A stretch of DNA of 64,000 bases from Anoplolepis gracilipes (Eukaryota > Arthropoda > Insecta > Hymenoptera > Formicidae): the NCBI RefSeq assembly GCF_047496725.1, contig NC_132970.1, positions 19,184,001 through 19,248,000 of the forward strand. Reading direction: 5' to 3'. This document shows positions 1 through 13,344 of this stretch, one piece after another. The position numbers and the translations under genes are program-made. The notes beneath the pieces were generated by a model. That model did no database searches, was not told where the DNA came from, and was given only the letters and a program-made list of their open reading frames with translations. Each line of letters opens with the position of its first letter. Within the stretch, counting starts at the first letter, position 1.

Positions 1-2280
1 AATATTTAATTGTAGCGGCCTTTGAAACAATTTCTTTAAAAACTACAGAAATTTAATCGGCGTTTAAGACTATCACCTGAATTTACGAAGCCGCGAGGCA
101 CGATGGATGTTGGCGTTTTTCACTGTGAGGCAATATACGTCGGTCGCACTTATGTAACGAAGCGGACGTGCGATTCGTCGCACGTTAAAGTGACAACAGT
201 GACATCGGCGAAGATAACAGTGGAGGAAGTATTGCCCGTCGCGGGGGAGACCGCAGGTGACGCCGCGCGCGATCGCAATCTTAAACGAGCCGAGTTAATT
301 AGAGCCGGTGTGCGCACTTCGCCGTAATTCGGGAATTAATTAATTCGCTTATCGGCGCGGTTAATCTCGGCTTTATACGTATGAGCATATATATATCACA
401 TGTTCGGGGCCAAACAATGAGTGTATTACAGCAAATGGGCCTTCTAATCGCAGCTATTCCATGTGGTTATTGGAGTCTGTTATTCGCAACAATACTGTTA
501 GAAAATCGCTAAGTACCTTTTATCAGATAAAAATAGGATCTTATATAACACTGATATCATTAGCGATTCGTTATCGCGTCTTATCTGCTTCGATCGATTT
601 TTTTCGTGCAAAAACGACGATATACCTGACCGAGTCGAGATTTGAGACATAAAAATCGAATTAAATAATTAGCAGGCGGATTTTTTTGTACGTTGTCATT
701 TCTGATTAGTCATAATATAGTTTGAACCAAAGTACACGACATGAGTAATTGCAAGTCTCAAGACTCTGATTTCACGTTGCAAAAGTATTATATTTATAAT
801 TAATAAAGATAGAAAGCGTCGTGGAGCTAATGAAATATGTCAGCTCGAGCATGAAAGATTAAACGGTTCGCGCGAAATGCCTGTCTTCAACCTACCTATT
901 TCGTATGCAGCACTCTTTTAAATATTAAATACAGTACGCAAAAATGATGAGGAGGGAAGGTAACTCGGAGCGCGAGGAGTGCTTAAAACAACCAAGACTT
1001 CCGTCAAGATCTCAACGATCTGTTGACGGAGAGCGAGTTAAGGAGCACCGGAGAACGTTGAAGAGCTCTGGAAAACGGCGGAGAGAACATTGGAGAATGT
1101 GGGCACGACGCCCACGTCGCGCAACATGTACACGTATACACGGGGGAAAACGTTGGCAGGATATCACCACGCGGAAAAGGATTATCTACGCGTCCTACGC
1201 GCGCCGATCGTTTGCGCGAACGCGAGGTTTGCACGTGCGTTCCTCGCGTCTTTGCGTGCGAGACTGATCTTCGACGGCAGCCGTGTCGGTGCCGGTCGCG
1301 CAAGGACGGCGTACAATGGAGCCACAGGCACGAAGAAGAGACTGAGTTATGAGACGTCATATAATTGCACTCCGATCGGCCCCGTCGAGGAATGCAATTT
1401 GTCTCCCGGCCCAGCCGGCGGCGTGTATTTGCGAGAGTAATTAAGATGCACGCCGCGAGACGAGACCGCATGAGATCGGTTCAACTGCTGCGACTGCTGA
1501 TTGCACTTGAGTTGAGTCGCGTCAAAACGCTTTAGGCGTGTATGCTAGCTCGACGTTTTAATTAATCGAGAATTTTGTTTAAGCGCACTGACGTTGTCTA
1601 GTTTGACCTCAATTGGCTTGTGTTTCGTAAAAAGCAGTTAAACAACGATACGAAGCAAAGAGAATTATACACAGATTTAATGAAATTTGTCAGCTCCATA
1701 AAAAATAATAAGAATTGTATGCAATTTTTGTAAAACGTTATTGGAATAATCGACTATTTGAAGTTCAAGTGATTTCATCACATAGTTTTTGAAAAATTTA
1801 ATTTTACAAAGGGTCTTATATAATACATGGATGGTTTTCAGCGCTATAAATACAAATGTCATTAGCAAATTAAAATAAAAAGATACAACAGTAAGATTAT
1901 AGATAAAAACTATTCAAGTTTTAGAATAATTATAATATTTACATATAATTACAAGAAAATGAAAATTTTTTTATCATCTCGCTTAAAAAGATAAGAAATA
2001 ATAAATATTTTATATACTTATATATCTCACAATTAAATATTACACAAAAAACCTAAATTGTTTTAATTGAAAGTTTTTGATTAGTTTTCAATTTGTAACA
2101 TAAAAAAAAAATATATATATATATACCTACTTAAGCATAAACATTCCCCTCTTATATTAGCAAAGTGACTTAGCAATCTCCTTGATTGATCAAAGAATAA
2201 ATTTACAGAAGAGAAATATCCGGAAAATTTTTTTATACGTCTTCAAATTGTATTTATAGCTTGATATACATATGTTATAG

Positions 2281-2321
<41 letters not shown>

Positions 2322-2364
2322 GAAACTTAAACATCAGAACTTGATATCTTTATTAATTTTGCAG
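1..2364. other. No supported gene; CpG-rich block at 930-1450
   Basis: The stretch has GC-richer segments at 80-330 and 930-1450, separated and followed by AT-rich DNA. Open frames in 944-1471 occur on both strands at once and show no codon bias or known domain, so they look like consequences of composition. Confidence 0.6.
2283..2314. repeat. (AT)n microsatellite
   Basis: About 32 bases of alternating AT lie 50 bases upstream of the acceptor at 2361-2364. Confidence 0.95.
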
Positions 2365-2460
2365 ATACTTGCATCACTAGTTTTAACGCTAGTATTTTGC
2401 GTACAACTTCGAGCCGAAGAAGGGCGATTATCGTTTTTGCGAGTTTTGCGCAGATTGTAG
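2365..2460 (+). CDS. Possible exon encoding a signal-peptide-like segment and a short basic tail
   Basis: A good acceptor (tattaattttgcag, with a branch-like ttaat) opens a frame of 31 codons to TAG. It begins with a hydrophobic core, ILASLVLTLVFCV, and ends AEEGRLSFLRVLRRL. If a short upstream exon supplied the initiator Met, this would be a small secreted peptide with a cationic mature end. No such first exon was identified. Two other frames across 2365-2600 are also open for a while, so a decayed gene or plain chance is equally possible. No family is recognised. Confidence 0.2.
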   Translation: MLASLVLTLVFCVQLRAEEGRLSFLRVLRRL

Positions 2461-5213
2461 TATCTTTCCTAGCGGTATCGTCCCAGTTGTTAAGTCGCTA
2501 TCACGCGTCATAAAGTCGAGCAGCAACGTTTTCATAAACGTTATCGTCGCCACGTGGAGCCAAAGGTGCGTGCGAAACCGAGTGTTATTGCGGCTCAAGT
2601 TTTAATGGCCCCGCCGAGCTGCTCGCATATCAGCAGCGTGATACAACGACGGTGTCACGCAATCGTTCGGCAAATAATCCGCGTCATGTCGCATTACGCT
2701 ACATATGGGTTACACAAGGTTATATGGGACTGTATTTATATTTTCTATCAATAATAGAATCCAATAAAATGTATATCTAATAATATGGATTTTAAATTAA
2801 AATTCACAAGTCACAAGTGTTTTCAATAGTTTCGTTTTACCGCATCTGACAAATAAAATTATAAAATTCACAAATTTCATTCTATCGTCAAACTATTCGA
2901 CAATTTTCAATTCTTATTTTTAATTGCAACTATATTGAAGATTTGGTATCTATAATTTTTCTTGAAATGTTTTGTCAAACACAATCTATTATTATTCTAT
3001 CGTAATGTTAATCCCAAATTCTGCTATTGATTTTTAAAAATAATTAATATTATATTCGATCGTCGACAAAGCCTTTTCAGTTTGATGTCTCGAAGGTCGA
3101 CAGAAAGGTAAACCAGGGGTTATAAGCTCTTGGAGTCGAGCACAGTGGGCACTTGAGGCAGCACTCTCCCATCGGCCAAGCAGCCACCCACTTTAGCCAA
3201 CCACCCACGTGGGTACATAAGCAATGCGCACACAGTTCCATCGTGTTTGCATTCCTTTCCGAATGCGATGTCGGCCGGTTGGCCGGCCGGCCACTCAGTG
3301 TACTAAAGTACGCATACGAGAAAGAGAAGAAAAAAACCGGAATGTCGCGAAGTCGCCGTAGAAATTATTGCTTCCAGTTACTGCCGTTGCTACCAGAATA
3401 TTTTACAGCGAGTGAATGGCTTTCTCGCGTCCTCCGTGCGAGTTACACAAATACGCGTGAACGAATGACGACTGGCTGGTTTCCCCTAACATAAATACTT
3501 TAGATAGCCGTTGATGACAATGTCCGCGTGAAATATTAACGAACGCGGTATATTTTATTGTTCCTCGAAGGAGGAGTGGCGCCGGAAATGGATGTGTTAG
3601 AAATTTAGCAAACTCGGTGGTCCCGGGACGCACGTGAGAAGAGAACAACTTCGAATAAAATTCTATTCCCCGAAGTGCATACGAAGTGTATCAAAAGTTC
3701 TGCAAAGTGAAAAGAGCAACAAGTTTTCATGAAATTTCCTCTCAAAATTTCTGGATACCATGCTTTTCGAAACTTCCTCGTAACTGGAGAAACACGAGTT
3801 TTATTAAATAGAAAGTGGATATGCACTTTCTCTAACTTAACAATATCAAGACTCTTTCTACTTCTTTCATGAAGCTACACGTGAAAGATGCTTCAGAAAT
3901 CCCACAAAACTGTTTCCGAGAGAAAAGACGGTCGTATCAAATTTTGAAAAATTTTATAACATATATTTTAAAGTGGTTCTAGCGACTTGTGTACTATAGA
4001 TTGGAACTTGATTTAGATTAGCCTTATAAAGAGTGTTGTTGCAAAACAACGATTCCACAACATCCGGTTGACTCGGAGGCGAATATGTGATAAGCTTCGT
4101 TTTTCTTTAATTGACTTCAAAGCTAACCGATGCTAATTAGAACAAGCATCAACGCGAAATGAATGAACGTCCAACGACGTAGGCGCTTCCTTATCTTCGT
4201 AGTACTATGAAGTCTTTTTGTATTTAGTCTCGATAAGACATCTATCGATAAGGAGAATTTACGCTGATTTGATCGTCTCACTGACCCACATAAGCACGCA
4301 CGTGTGCGCGGAAAACACAGATGAATCCCATCAGTGGAATTGTTTCAATTTCCGAGAAGTCTGACGACTGAGAATACATTTAAATTGATAATATTTAAAT
4401 GATTTACCGTACAATCGATTGTCAGATGACCCACTTTCTCATGCGATAATAAAATGTTACGATCTTTCTCAGCTGCCCCTCGCATACTTGTGTCTATTTT
4501 TGAACGAGTGATCAAGTGACATGAAATTAGTCTAATAACAAGCCTAATAGAATAGCACTAGCATCGGAATTTTAGTGACAATTTTGATCCACAGGATTTG
4601 GACCGCTTATAATAATTACGAAGAAATGTAGAATATAATATTCAAAATGTACATATCAATTTAATAATCCGATGCTAAGAGGACAAAAATGCCACACAAC
4701 TTAAGAATGCAGAATATTTAACTTTTATTAATGTTATTCAACTACTGTGTGAATTACAAGACGTGATGTCGTACTTCAACACACACTCTTCGCTTTTCAC
4801 CAACGTACTAAAACACTCATCAATGCGAGAGTACTTTGTTCCAAAGTGTTGGAGTGTCTTGATTATACAGGATATCGAGGACCAGAAGAAAGCTTTCGAT
4901 TGCACTTAATGGCTAACGAATTGTTCAAGTACCGATCACTCAACAAAGATATTTTATCAAAGATCTATGGTTCTTTGACATTATTAACTCATTGTATTAT
5001 TCATCTTTAGCGATTTAATGAGATAAATTTTAATTTTTTACATACGTATTGTTCATGATAATGTCATATTAAAATTTGTTTTTTTTCATTAGACTAAACT
5101 GTTGTACAAACATTTTCAGTGTGAAAGACGCTTAAGATCGATCCGATGTAGGATGAGATTGGTAGGTGGACAAGGGGTAGCGAGGAAAGACGAGTGAATG
5201 AGGCCAGGTGAGG
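2461..5213. other. No supported gene; likely 3' flank of the minus-strand terminal exon
   Basis: The stretch is AT-rich to mixed. A GC-rich patch at 3090-3300 contains GGCCGG-type palindromes. Nothing codes convincingly. 4720-5213 may be 3' UTR of the gene ending at 5214. Confidence 0.5.
4722..4728 (-). terminator. Possible polyadenylation signal for the minus-strand gene ending at 5214
   Basis: The complement of this site carries an AATAAA-type hexamer about 490 bases past the stop codon at 5214-5216. The interval contains no other coding signal and would be the 3' UTR. The base composition makes chance hexamers frequent. Confidence 0.2.
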
Positions 5214-5285
5214 TTATTCGCCGATGTTGTGGTAGCCACGGCTCTCCAAGGTCGCCGAGATCACGGCGAGGACGTAGTCGCTGGA
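5214..5285 (-). CDS. Terminal coding exon of an unidentified minus-strand gene
   Basis: On the minus strand an acceptor (cgcttttgattag) with an upstream branch-like cattaat precedes 23 codons and TAA. The peptide begins SSDYVLAVIS and ends RGYHNIGE. In this frame 21 of 23 third positions are G or C, whereas only about 10 of 23 second positions are, a strong coding signature in an AT-rich region. No family could be recognised from 23 residues. It lies downstream of the C1-domain exons on the same strand and could be their terminal or an alternative last exon. It cannot follow the exon at 26000 directly, because position 5 is Val rather than the Cys a C1 domain needs. The plus strand is also open here but shows no third-position bias. 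Confidence 0.5.
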   Translation of the reverse strand, partial: SSDYVLAVISATLESRGYHNIGE

Positions 5286-8200
5286 CTAATCAAAAGCGCG
5301 CATTAATGATTTTTGGAAAATATTTCGCACATTTTCCATCTTCATGTTATTCTTATTTGTATATTCTTTGAGATTTATATTGTAAAATATGCAAATAAAG
5401 CACGTGTCATTTATTCAACTTAATTAATAAAGCATCAAAATGCATCAAAAACAATTGTAAAAAATCCTTCGTAATTTGAAATGTTTTCATTTTAAGTATA
5501 TTTTCCTAAATCTCTTATATGTATGTTCATATTATTAATATGCATGGAAAAAGAGAAAAAATAATGCGTGCAAAAACTAACGCTATAAATTTTTTTGATA
5601 ACATATAAAATATATCGTAGATACGCCTGCAAAATTCTTCACTAAAAAAACCAATAAAGTTGAAAAACGATAAAACATCAAGTTTGAATCGGAAATTACA
5701 TCGAGATTTGTTTCCTCAAAGTATGCATCATATTACATGGAATATTACATGGAGAATTCTTCGCGAAATCGCGTCAGATATCAAGCGATAATGGGCCGCG
5801 AGCAGTGTGTATCGCGTGTTATTTAAAAATCACTTAAATCCGCCGCGGATACGAAGCCTGAAATATTTGCATACACACCGAACGCGCCTTTACTCGCCAT
5901 TTCTCATCTCCGGTTATGGGGGCTGGGGTTACAACGGGTTTGCACGGACAACGGACGATTTAATGATCTAATATTATCGAGACGACGCACCGGGAAAAAA
6001 GGAAAAGAGCGGGGATAAAATTAGCATAACTGGCTGAGAAAGGTGAAAACGAAAGTGGAAGAATCGCCTCGCGTTGCTGGGAAATTGCGCTTCGCGAGGC
6101 AAACGGGCTTTTCGTTTTAACTTGCAGGTTCTTACGCTGGATATCATATCTTTTCTTAATTGGCGGACAAGCTGAAGATTCTCTTACTTCAACACGAAGT
6201 TTCTCACCTTTAAACGTCGAATTATTATGCCGGAGCGCGCGACGATTAGTTATTTTTTTGAAAATGCACCGTCCTTTTACGCCTGTCCTCGCTCCCGCGA
6301 TATTATTTATGCATTTCTGCGCGCAAAAAGATATACCGAAATAAAACATATTCAATATTTATCAGATGTAACAGTAACAATACGAGAAATTAACGTTGTA
6401 TATTAAATAATAATATAATATAACAATAAATTAAATAAACTATATAACACATACATATTAAATAAAATAGAATTTGCTGAATTTGACTTGAGTCGTAGCT
6501 AAATAAATAAATAGTCTTAAAAAAATGTATTCGGTAAAATTTTTTCTTGGCCGAAAAAAAATCTTAAGTTCGCCGTAGAATAAACTCAAAGAGCTACGCA
6601 TCTTCTGAAACAAGTTGCGTGAAACTTTAATCATTATCTCTCGCACACGTGACCAGTTGCGCGCGGACGAGAGAAATCTCGTGGTAACGTAACAGCAGTG
6701 AGTAAACGATAGTAACATCAAATAAGTACTGTTCCAGGTGAATTCCATGACATAATCAATCAAACTATTCACGTGTCAAATACGCGTGTCAGCTTATTAA
6801 TATATGCAAATATCTTGCCTGCATAATTTTGCGCGCGCGAACCTAACCGATTCCGCGACATCGAGCTGGCGCTATGCAATGTCAATCTTTAAACGTCGTA
6901 AAAGCCATGACATTCGAATCGCCAGCGCCGTCGTTTGCTTTACTAGCGTTAAATACTAGCTTACACTCGACAGTCGTAAAATCCTTCGAACGGGGTGCTT
7001 GATGACTTCTTCGGAGGACGCAAGGTGGATAAAAGCAAGCGTGCCCACGCGTCTTCCTCTCGTATAAGGGTGTTGCCATTCCGTCGAGACCCGCAGCTGA
7101 TTCGTAAACGCGATAAAGTGTCGCAGTTGGAAGACGAAAGGATGTAAAAAGACACAGAGAAAGGAAGAGAACTATAAGCGCACACGCGGTGTTAACTTTC
7201 TTTTCCGTTCTGGCGTTAAACGCTGGGCGACAGAACAAATGGCTATCGCGCGCTACCATCCGAGATGGTTTCTTCGGGGTCGTAGAAACTTGGTACACAA
7301 ATTTACGTCGCTGCTCAAGTGGAGAATCTTAATAGTCTTGTTGGACAGCGACTTAAACTCGAGCCAGAGTTCCGAGCTGTTAGTTACTGAAGATATTAAT
7401 TATTGTTTTACTCATTAAAAAATGTTTTTACTTATTTAACTGAGTTAATGAATATTTGTATCAAATATTTATATCAAAAAATATATATATTAAGAAAAAG
7501 GCTTTAATATTATAAAAATTTTAATAATTTTTGGAGCGTAATTAAAACCTTGTTTTAGAATTCTTCTAGAAATTTGCTACCGTTAAATCTGATTAGCACG
7601 GTTTAATTTCAAGCTTTTCTTGAGCGCGCTGTTATTGCAATGAACAGTTGTTAAAGGAAATAGTAATTACACATAATAGCTTGTGATTATGCAAAATCAT
7701 TTCAATAGCTTTTATGTGGAATACATATACAATAAATATACATATATGTATGAATTGTATATATTCGTTAATAATTATGTATGTATGTATTATAGTGTAA
7801 TTTAATTTCGTAATTTACAACATTATTGTTCCTATGCATTTGCGCTAGAGCTCGCGGCGCGAATTCAAAGGGTTGAATAAAGGAATAACCACAAACGCAA
7901 ATTTCGCGACGCCTGTTTGGATTTATTGCCGATCATAATTCATCGGCGCCAGACAAATGGCAATATTTACTCGAAAAAAGACAAGTTCTACCGAGTGTTA
8001 GAGTCGTATTGACCCCCTGTGGTTCGAGAGAGCAATTCAGTAATACTTGGAATAGGTCTGTTAATTAAGCAAACGCACAAAAAGGACCATCACAAATGGC
8101 TATGTCGCAATGTCGCATTCGTGGAATTTTATCAAGGCATATGTTAACTTTGTATGATTTTGCAGCCTGACATTAACGAATTAACTAACAGAATTGTTGA

Positions 8201-9356
8201 TAAAATATTTCTACTAACAAATAGCAGATTCTTATACTTTGCTTTATAAAATTGCTAAACTTCGATAAGTAATTTAATAAGTAATTTACTTCTTAAATAC
8301 AATTAATGTGAATTGAATTATGAAAAATGTTCTAATTAAAAGAAATTAGTGATATCTGCAGAAAAAGCATGCCGTAATAAAATATAGTGTATAGTCTTTG
8401 CGCTAAGAATTGCGCAGAAAAACAATATATAACGAATAGTATATACTGTAACAACAGTATAAATAGAATTAAATTATAGCGACTAAAAGATGTCTAAAAA
8501 AATCTTAAATAACTAAAACTTTGTTATATAAATGACTTGGTACTGTCTGGATATATAAATGGATTATTTTATTAATTTTGTAAGAAAGCAAATTTTCTCT
8601 TTTTTCACTGATAAAGAAAAAGAGCAGTATTTTTATCGTTTTTTAAACTTTGGTTTTCACAAAATTATTTGTCTTAATTTTTCGAGTGGACATTTTAATT
8701 TCGTGCAATCAGAAATATTTTTAAAAACCGGTTATAAACCTTTCAACAAATCATTTGTGAAATGTTTTCGAAACAAATATGTATGTACGTGTTATCTGGG
8801 ATATACTGTCAGTTCTATTCTATTTTAGCCTGATATAACGTATCATAATATTATTTTTGATACAGTCGACTTTTTACACGAAACTTTGTGTACGAAGCTA
8901 ACAGAGACGCTGACAACTATTAATGCCAAGTCATCAAGACGTAAAAGTATCTTAAAACTGACTTATAGTTCAACACATGTATCTTCAATTTCAGTCTCCC
9001 GTGAGGGAACTACTATTTCGCAAAAGCGTTCAATTTTCCTCAGCCACATTCATCTCCGTTGTATCCCGCAGATAAATTCCTGCTTGTCGCGAAATATATC
9101 ACAAACTAAATTCATAACAATATGCGCCTCCTGGGCACGAAACGCCCAGTTTCACTCTCGAAAAGTCCGCGCAATCCATCACGGAGCGGCGAAAGAGTTG
9201 AACGGCCATACATACATCAGCGCGCGCGCGCAATCTCTTCGTCGTTGGAAGTCCGTCGTCATCGTTCATCTCCCTTTCCTAAATCCATTCGTTCCGCTCG
9301 CAAACGTATGTACAAGCGTGACAGACGGTGTGAATCCTCGCGACCGCCGACACTTG
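5286..9356. other. No supported gene; probable intronic sequence of the minus-strand gene
   Basis: AT-rich DNA alternates with modest GC-rich patches (5770-5960, 6840-7300 and 7850-8050). No exon with matched splice sites and codon bias was recognised on either strand. Confidence 0.5.
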
Positions 9357-9362
9357 TATAAA
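9357..9362 (+). promoter_or_regulatory. TATA box-like element in a CpG-rich island
   Basis: TATAAA lies inside a GC-rich block (about 9130-9680), 64 bases ahead of the ATG at 9426 whose short open frame ends in a splice donor. The spacing would put transcription start near 9390. Only the sequence match and the spacing support this. Confidence 0.3.
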
Positions 9363-9425
9363 CGCGACGACTTTAAGAGCGGCGCGAGACGGGCGAGGCC
9401 GCGACAAAGTGGCGTTCGTGGTGTA

Positions 9426-9468
9426 ATGGCCGCGTTGGTTACCGGTTTGTCGCGGCAGAATGCTTACC
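9426..9468 (+). CDS. Candidate first coding exon
   Basis: The ATG (G at -3, G at +4) opens MAALVTGLSRQNAY and stops at a consensus donor, TACC|gtgagt, leaving phase 1. A TATAAA lies 64 bases upstream. The same frame is open far upstream (8886-9608) but with no recognisable protein. A phase-compatible plus-strand frame begins at 10712, after a weak acceptor. Candidate status rests only on the order TATA, ATG, donor in a CpG island. Confidence 0.25.
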
Positions 9469-10186
9469 GTGAGTCACGAGCGTGCACGTGCACATCGCAC
9501 GCGTGCATCGCGGCGGCTCGCATCAAGACGGATCACGCCCACGCACGTGGCGAGCGTGAAGACCCCGAAACGTGGCCCTTAATCAACGCGTGTGTCCTCG
9601 TCGGGTAAATGATCGATCATTGTGATTATCAACGCGGGCGACGCGATGGTAGGATCGATCATCAATGACGAAGCGAGCATGTTTTCTTCCGAGATTGAGA
9701 TAGGATCGAAATGAAGACAAACGACATTGTTACGGATATATTATGTATTTTTGCGACTCGCAAGTTCTTATCGTGTGTGATAGTAAGATCTGAATTTATC
9801 AGTAATAATTTAATAGAATGATAATTGTATCAAGTGTATAATTATGTAGATTATTAAGACAAAAATATATGGATGTTGCACCACTATTTTTATTCTGATA
9901 TTTTTAATAAAACTTGAAAGTAACTCTACATTTAAATTAAGTTCATATTAAGAAGTAATATAAAGAAATAGAGTTTTTTTTTATTTTATTTTAAACTGTT
10001 ATTTATATTCTATTAACATCAGTAAATAGCATTACCACTTCTCGTTAATACAACAATTGCACTACGAATGTATTGCGACGGACCTTACAATAAATACTTC
10101 CATATCAGCTCAGGCAGAGTAGTATCTCAATATTTATGAGCGTATAACGCTACCTATTGCGCTCTGTGCGCTCCTTTCTCTTCTCT

Positions 10187-10240
10187 TTCTCTCACCTGAG
10201 CTCTCGTTGAAGCTTCTCTCACCTAAGATCTCGCGGAAGC
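10187..10240. repeat. Tandem duplication of a 27-base unit
   Basis: Two adjacent units, each starting TTCTCTCACCT and ending GAAGC, differ at a few positions. The pyrimidine-rich start and CpG-rich surroundings suggest a regulatory region, but this is not established. Confidence 0.8.
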
Positions 10241-10711
10241 CTATCGCGATCAGCGTTGCGTCGAGCCGAGCGTGACTCGTAATGAAAGTTTGCAATTAGC
10301 GTCCTATGGCGCTCCAAGAAGTCATGGATAATAAGGAGCCCGGTCTGACTAGTCATTTGTTAAAATCTTTTAAATAACAGCCTGCGCGTGTAGCTCGAGG
10401 GGAGACAGGTCGGTGTAATGTTACTACGCACATTTATCGTAAATGAAATCTCCGCAAGCAAATGAAACCTCTGCATTCTTCTTTCTGCTTCATCTCGTCG
10501 TCAAACATTTTTAAGAAAAAAATTTTTTCATCAATTTTCTATTTTTATTATCACTCTAGGAAGAATTTTTATATAATTATACAGCAGTTATATTTAATAA
10601 TCTACAATTATTTTTTAACAATTACTTATGAAAAAATAAAGTACAAAGAATAAGATTTTAAAGAGTTTCATGGTAAAATTATTCAAGAATTTATCGACAA
10701 TATTAAAGTCA

Positions 10712-10918
10712 GGATATAGGTGTACAAGGAACAAATTACAAAATAATTTAGATTGTCCGAGGCAGCATTACAGACGGTCATTGGGGAATGGCACTGTCAG
10801 TCCGCTGTCAAATTTCGTGGCCAGCAATAACTTTATAGGGGCAAGTCAAAGCGATTCAATATCATCAACCAGTTCCTCGCCTGATTTATTCACACGATAC
10901 TTTATGTCTATTTTTTAG
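10712..10918 (+). CDS. Candidate terminal exon, serine-rich
   Basis: An open frame (continuous from 10640) ends in TAG at 10918. Its last part is serine-rich, with SDSISSTSSSPDLF followed by TRYFMSIF. The AG before 10712 would accept a phase 1 intron and so fits the candidate exon at 9426-9468, but it lacks a pyrimidine tract. The block is more GC-rich than its surroundings. No homology is recognised, so the join to 9426-9468 is speculative. Confidence 0.2.
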   Translation, partial: GYRCTRNKLQNNLDCPRQHYRRSLGNGTVSPLSNFVASNNFIGASQSDSISSTSSSPDLFTRYFMSIF

Positions 10919-11456
10919 CGACATCCCCTACGTTCTCGCGAAGCGATTATTGACTGTTGTCGGCAATAATTTGTTTTATTTTGTCTCCTCCTTTGTAAAG
11001 CGTCATTCATTAAAAATCTTGCTTCGATCGTTTTGCATTGAATTTAATAAACGGGGTCAATTACAAAACTCGATTCTATAATATATGCACAATTACGGTG
11101 CATAATTTGTAGTGCAAGAAGGAAAACCGATATCAGATTTTTTATGTTTATTTTTCTTATTGTTAGCATCTGACATTGGAAGATAAATTGACAGAAAGAA
11201 GTCAATCATATATAAATCAGAATAATATCAGTATAAATAATATTTATGACATCATTATTAAATGTATATTATAGTTCATATTAATTTCATTTAAAAATTA
11301 TAATATTTTTAGACAAAATCACTTTTGAAAATAATGAAAAGAAATAAATCTGAAAATTATGCAAATTATTAAAATCATTAAAGTCGATAAATTTTTGATA
11401 AATATTTAAAATTGCATACATTAATTCATACATCCATAATTTCATAACGGAATGCA

Positions 11457-11492
11457 TTTTTACAATGTATACTATTTTTACAATGTATACTA
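11457..11492. repeat. Exact tandem duplication of an 18-base unit
   Basis: TTTTTACAATGTATACTA occurs twice in direct succession without a mismatch. Confidence 0.95.
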
Positions 11493-13294
11493 TTTTCGCC
11501 TCCAAAAGAAAAAAAAACCCGAAAAAACCTAGAAAGCCGTTTCGAACTGAAGTATTGGCAAAACTCTTGAAGCAATTCGAGAAAAGCTCTCTGCAGACGT
11601 TTCTCCTCGCTTAATCGTTTAACGACCGATAGACGTCTCTCTCCAGAAAAGTTAACTGCGGGCTCGAAACAAAAAGCCCCGAAGTACTGCTTAAAAGTGA
11701 TCGATAAAATACGAGAATAGCTGACACCGCGTTTTCCTTGATTCAGCATGTTACTCGTTTTTCCACGACGAAAGAGTGCCTAGTGACACAATTGGATCTC
11801 ATTAGGATGGTAAAAAAAAAATATGTCAAATGGAAGGACCGAAAGTACCACTTTCGTAAATTGTGTTTTAGTCGGTTTTCTAACTCTTCTTGCTCGACTA
11901 GAGAGTAAGAGCTAACCGATCGAAGGGAATTATTCGAAAGAAGAGTATTCAATAGTAAATTTAGCAAATGACTGAGAAATATGTAAAAAGTAAAAACAAA
12001 ACAAGGAGAGTTAGAGGTCGACCACGTGTTCGACGACGAAGGAAAAAGGAACGCCACGTAAATCGCGAGCGATTATTTTCTCTTTCGTTGTGTCGAGTCG
12101 TGCGATTCGATGCCCCGAAGTGTTAATAATGCTAATGCATTGACCTCGAGCGAAGCGCACTGGCGAGGCACATCAATATTCATTAGCATGGCTCGTCGTG
12201 CGCGCCGAATAATTGCGCTCGGCCCGTTCGTCGTGTAACCCACAAACCCACAATATACGCACGTACGTGCGTGTTGACACTTTTTACGCACGAATGTGCG
12301 TCATGCCCGCGTCTTGGTCCGCTGAAAAGATTCCCTTTGCCATCGCGGATATATTTACACATCTGCGACATTTGGGCTCTTTGTCCCGACATATTGTGAC
12401 GCCTGATTAATGACGGATATCAGGCTCGCCCCGAAGGTTTTACAATATTCACGCCTATAAAAAATCCAATCGTGAACACATTCGAATAAGCTCATAAATT
12501 CTCGCGATGAAATGACTTTGTCGGACTCGGCTTTGTTTAAATACAGCGTAAATAATCGGTTATTCAAATTGTACGACACTTTAATGACCGAAAATTAATA
12601 GCTATTCAGAAGAAATTTTATGCATAAAAAAAGAATAAGAATTAATTTATAATCAATGGAAAATCTGATATCTCCTTTTTAATATTTACTGTTTTCTTAC
12701 ACTATTTTACTAATATTAATTAAAAATTTATGCAAATATAAACTTTATTGCAAATGTGTTAAGAAAATATCAACATTTGAAAATAATTAGTCCAGTCATT
12801 CTTGATCATAGAAATAATCTTGCTCTCTCAGTGAGTATTATATTTTAATTTTGTTATCTGTTTAATGATCAATTGTCATCAAAGAACCATAGTTTTAATC
12901 AAATTGACCTTTCTTGTTTGTTCATTTATGAAAGCCAAATTAACGAAGACGAAATTATCAAAGAGGACAGGTTAATGGTCGTCAGTGACATTACAATTAT
13001 AAAACCGGCACAAGCCGCAGGAATAAGGCTTTAAAACGCCGAAATCACGCGATACGCCCACTCCGTGCCACCTTCGTTATAATTTATTCGGCCATCGTAA
13101 TTAGCTCCCTTCTCCGGACGATCGTGTCACGGAATCTCGAAATTCCGCAATCCGGTTTTTGGAGCGGGACACCTCGCTGTCGCCGTAATGTCGAGCGTGG
13201 TGGATCAATTTTATGCAAGTCGTTTATGAGCTCCTTATGAGCGGATCGTACGAGAAAGATTCCATTGCAAAGGGAAAGAGAAAGAGAGACAAAC

Positions 13295-13300
<6 letters not shown>

Positions 13301-13337
<37 letters not shown>
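13301..13337. repeat. (AG)n microsatellite
   Basis: About 37 bases of AG repeat are preceded by a degenerate purine tract from 13270. Confidence 0.95.

Positions 13338-13344
<7 letters not shown>

Noticed and set aside
8886..9608. 240-codon open frame on the plus strand, one of the longest in the window
   Set aside because: It has no ATG at its start, spans an AT-rich to CpG-rich transition, has no recognisable domain, and is overlapped by other open frames. Only the ATG exon at 9426 within it has splice support.
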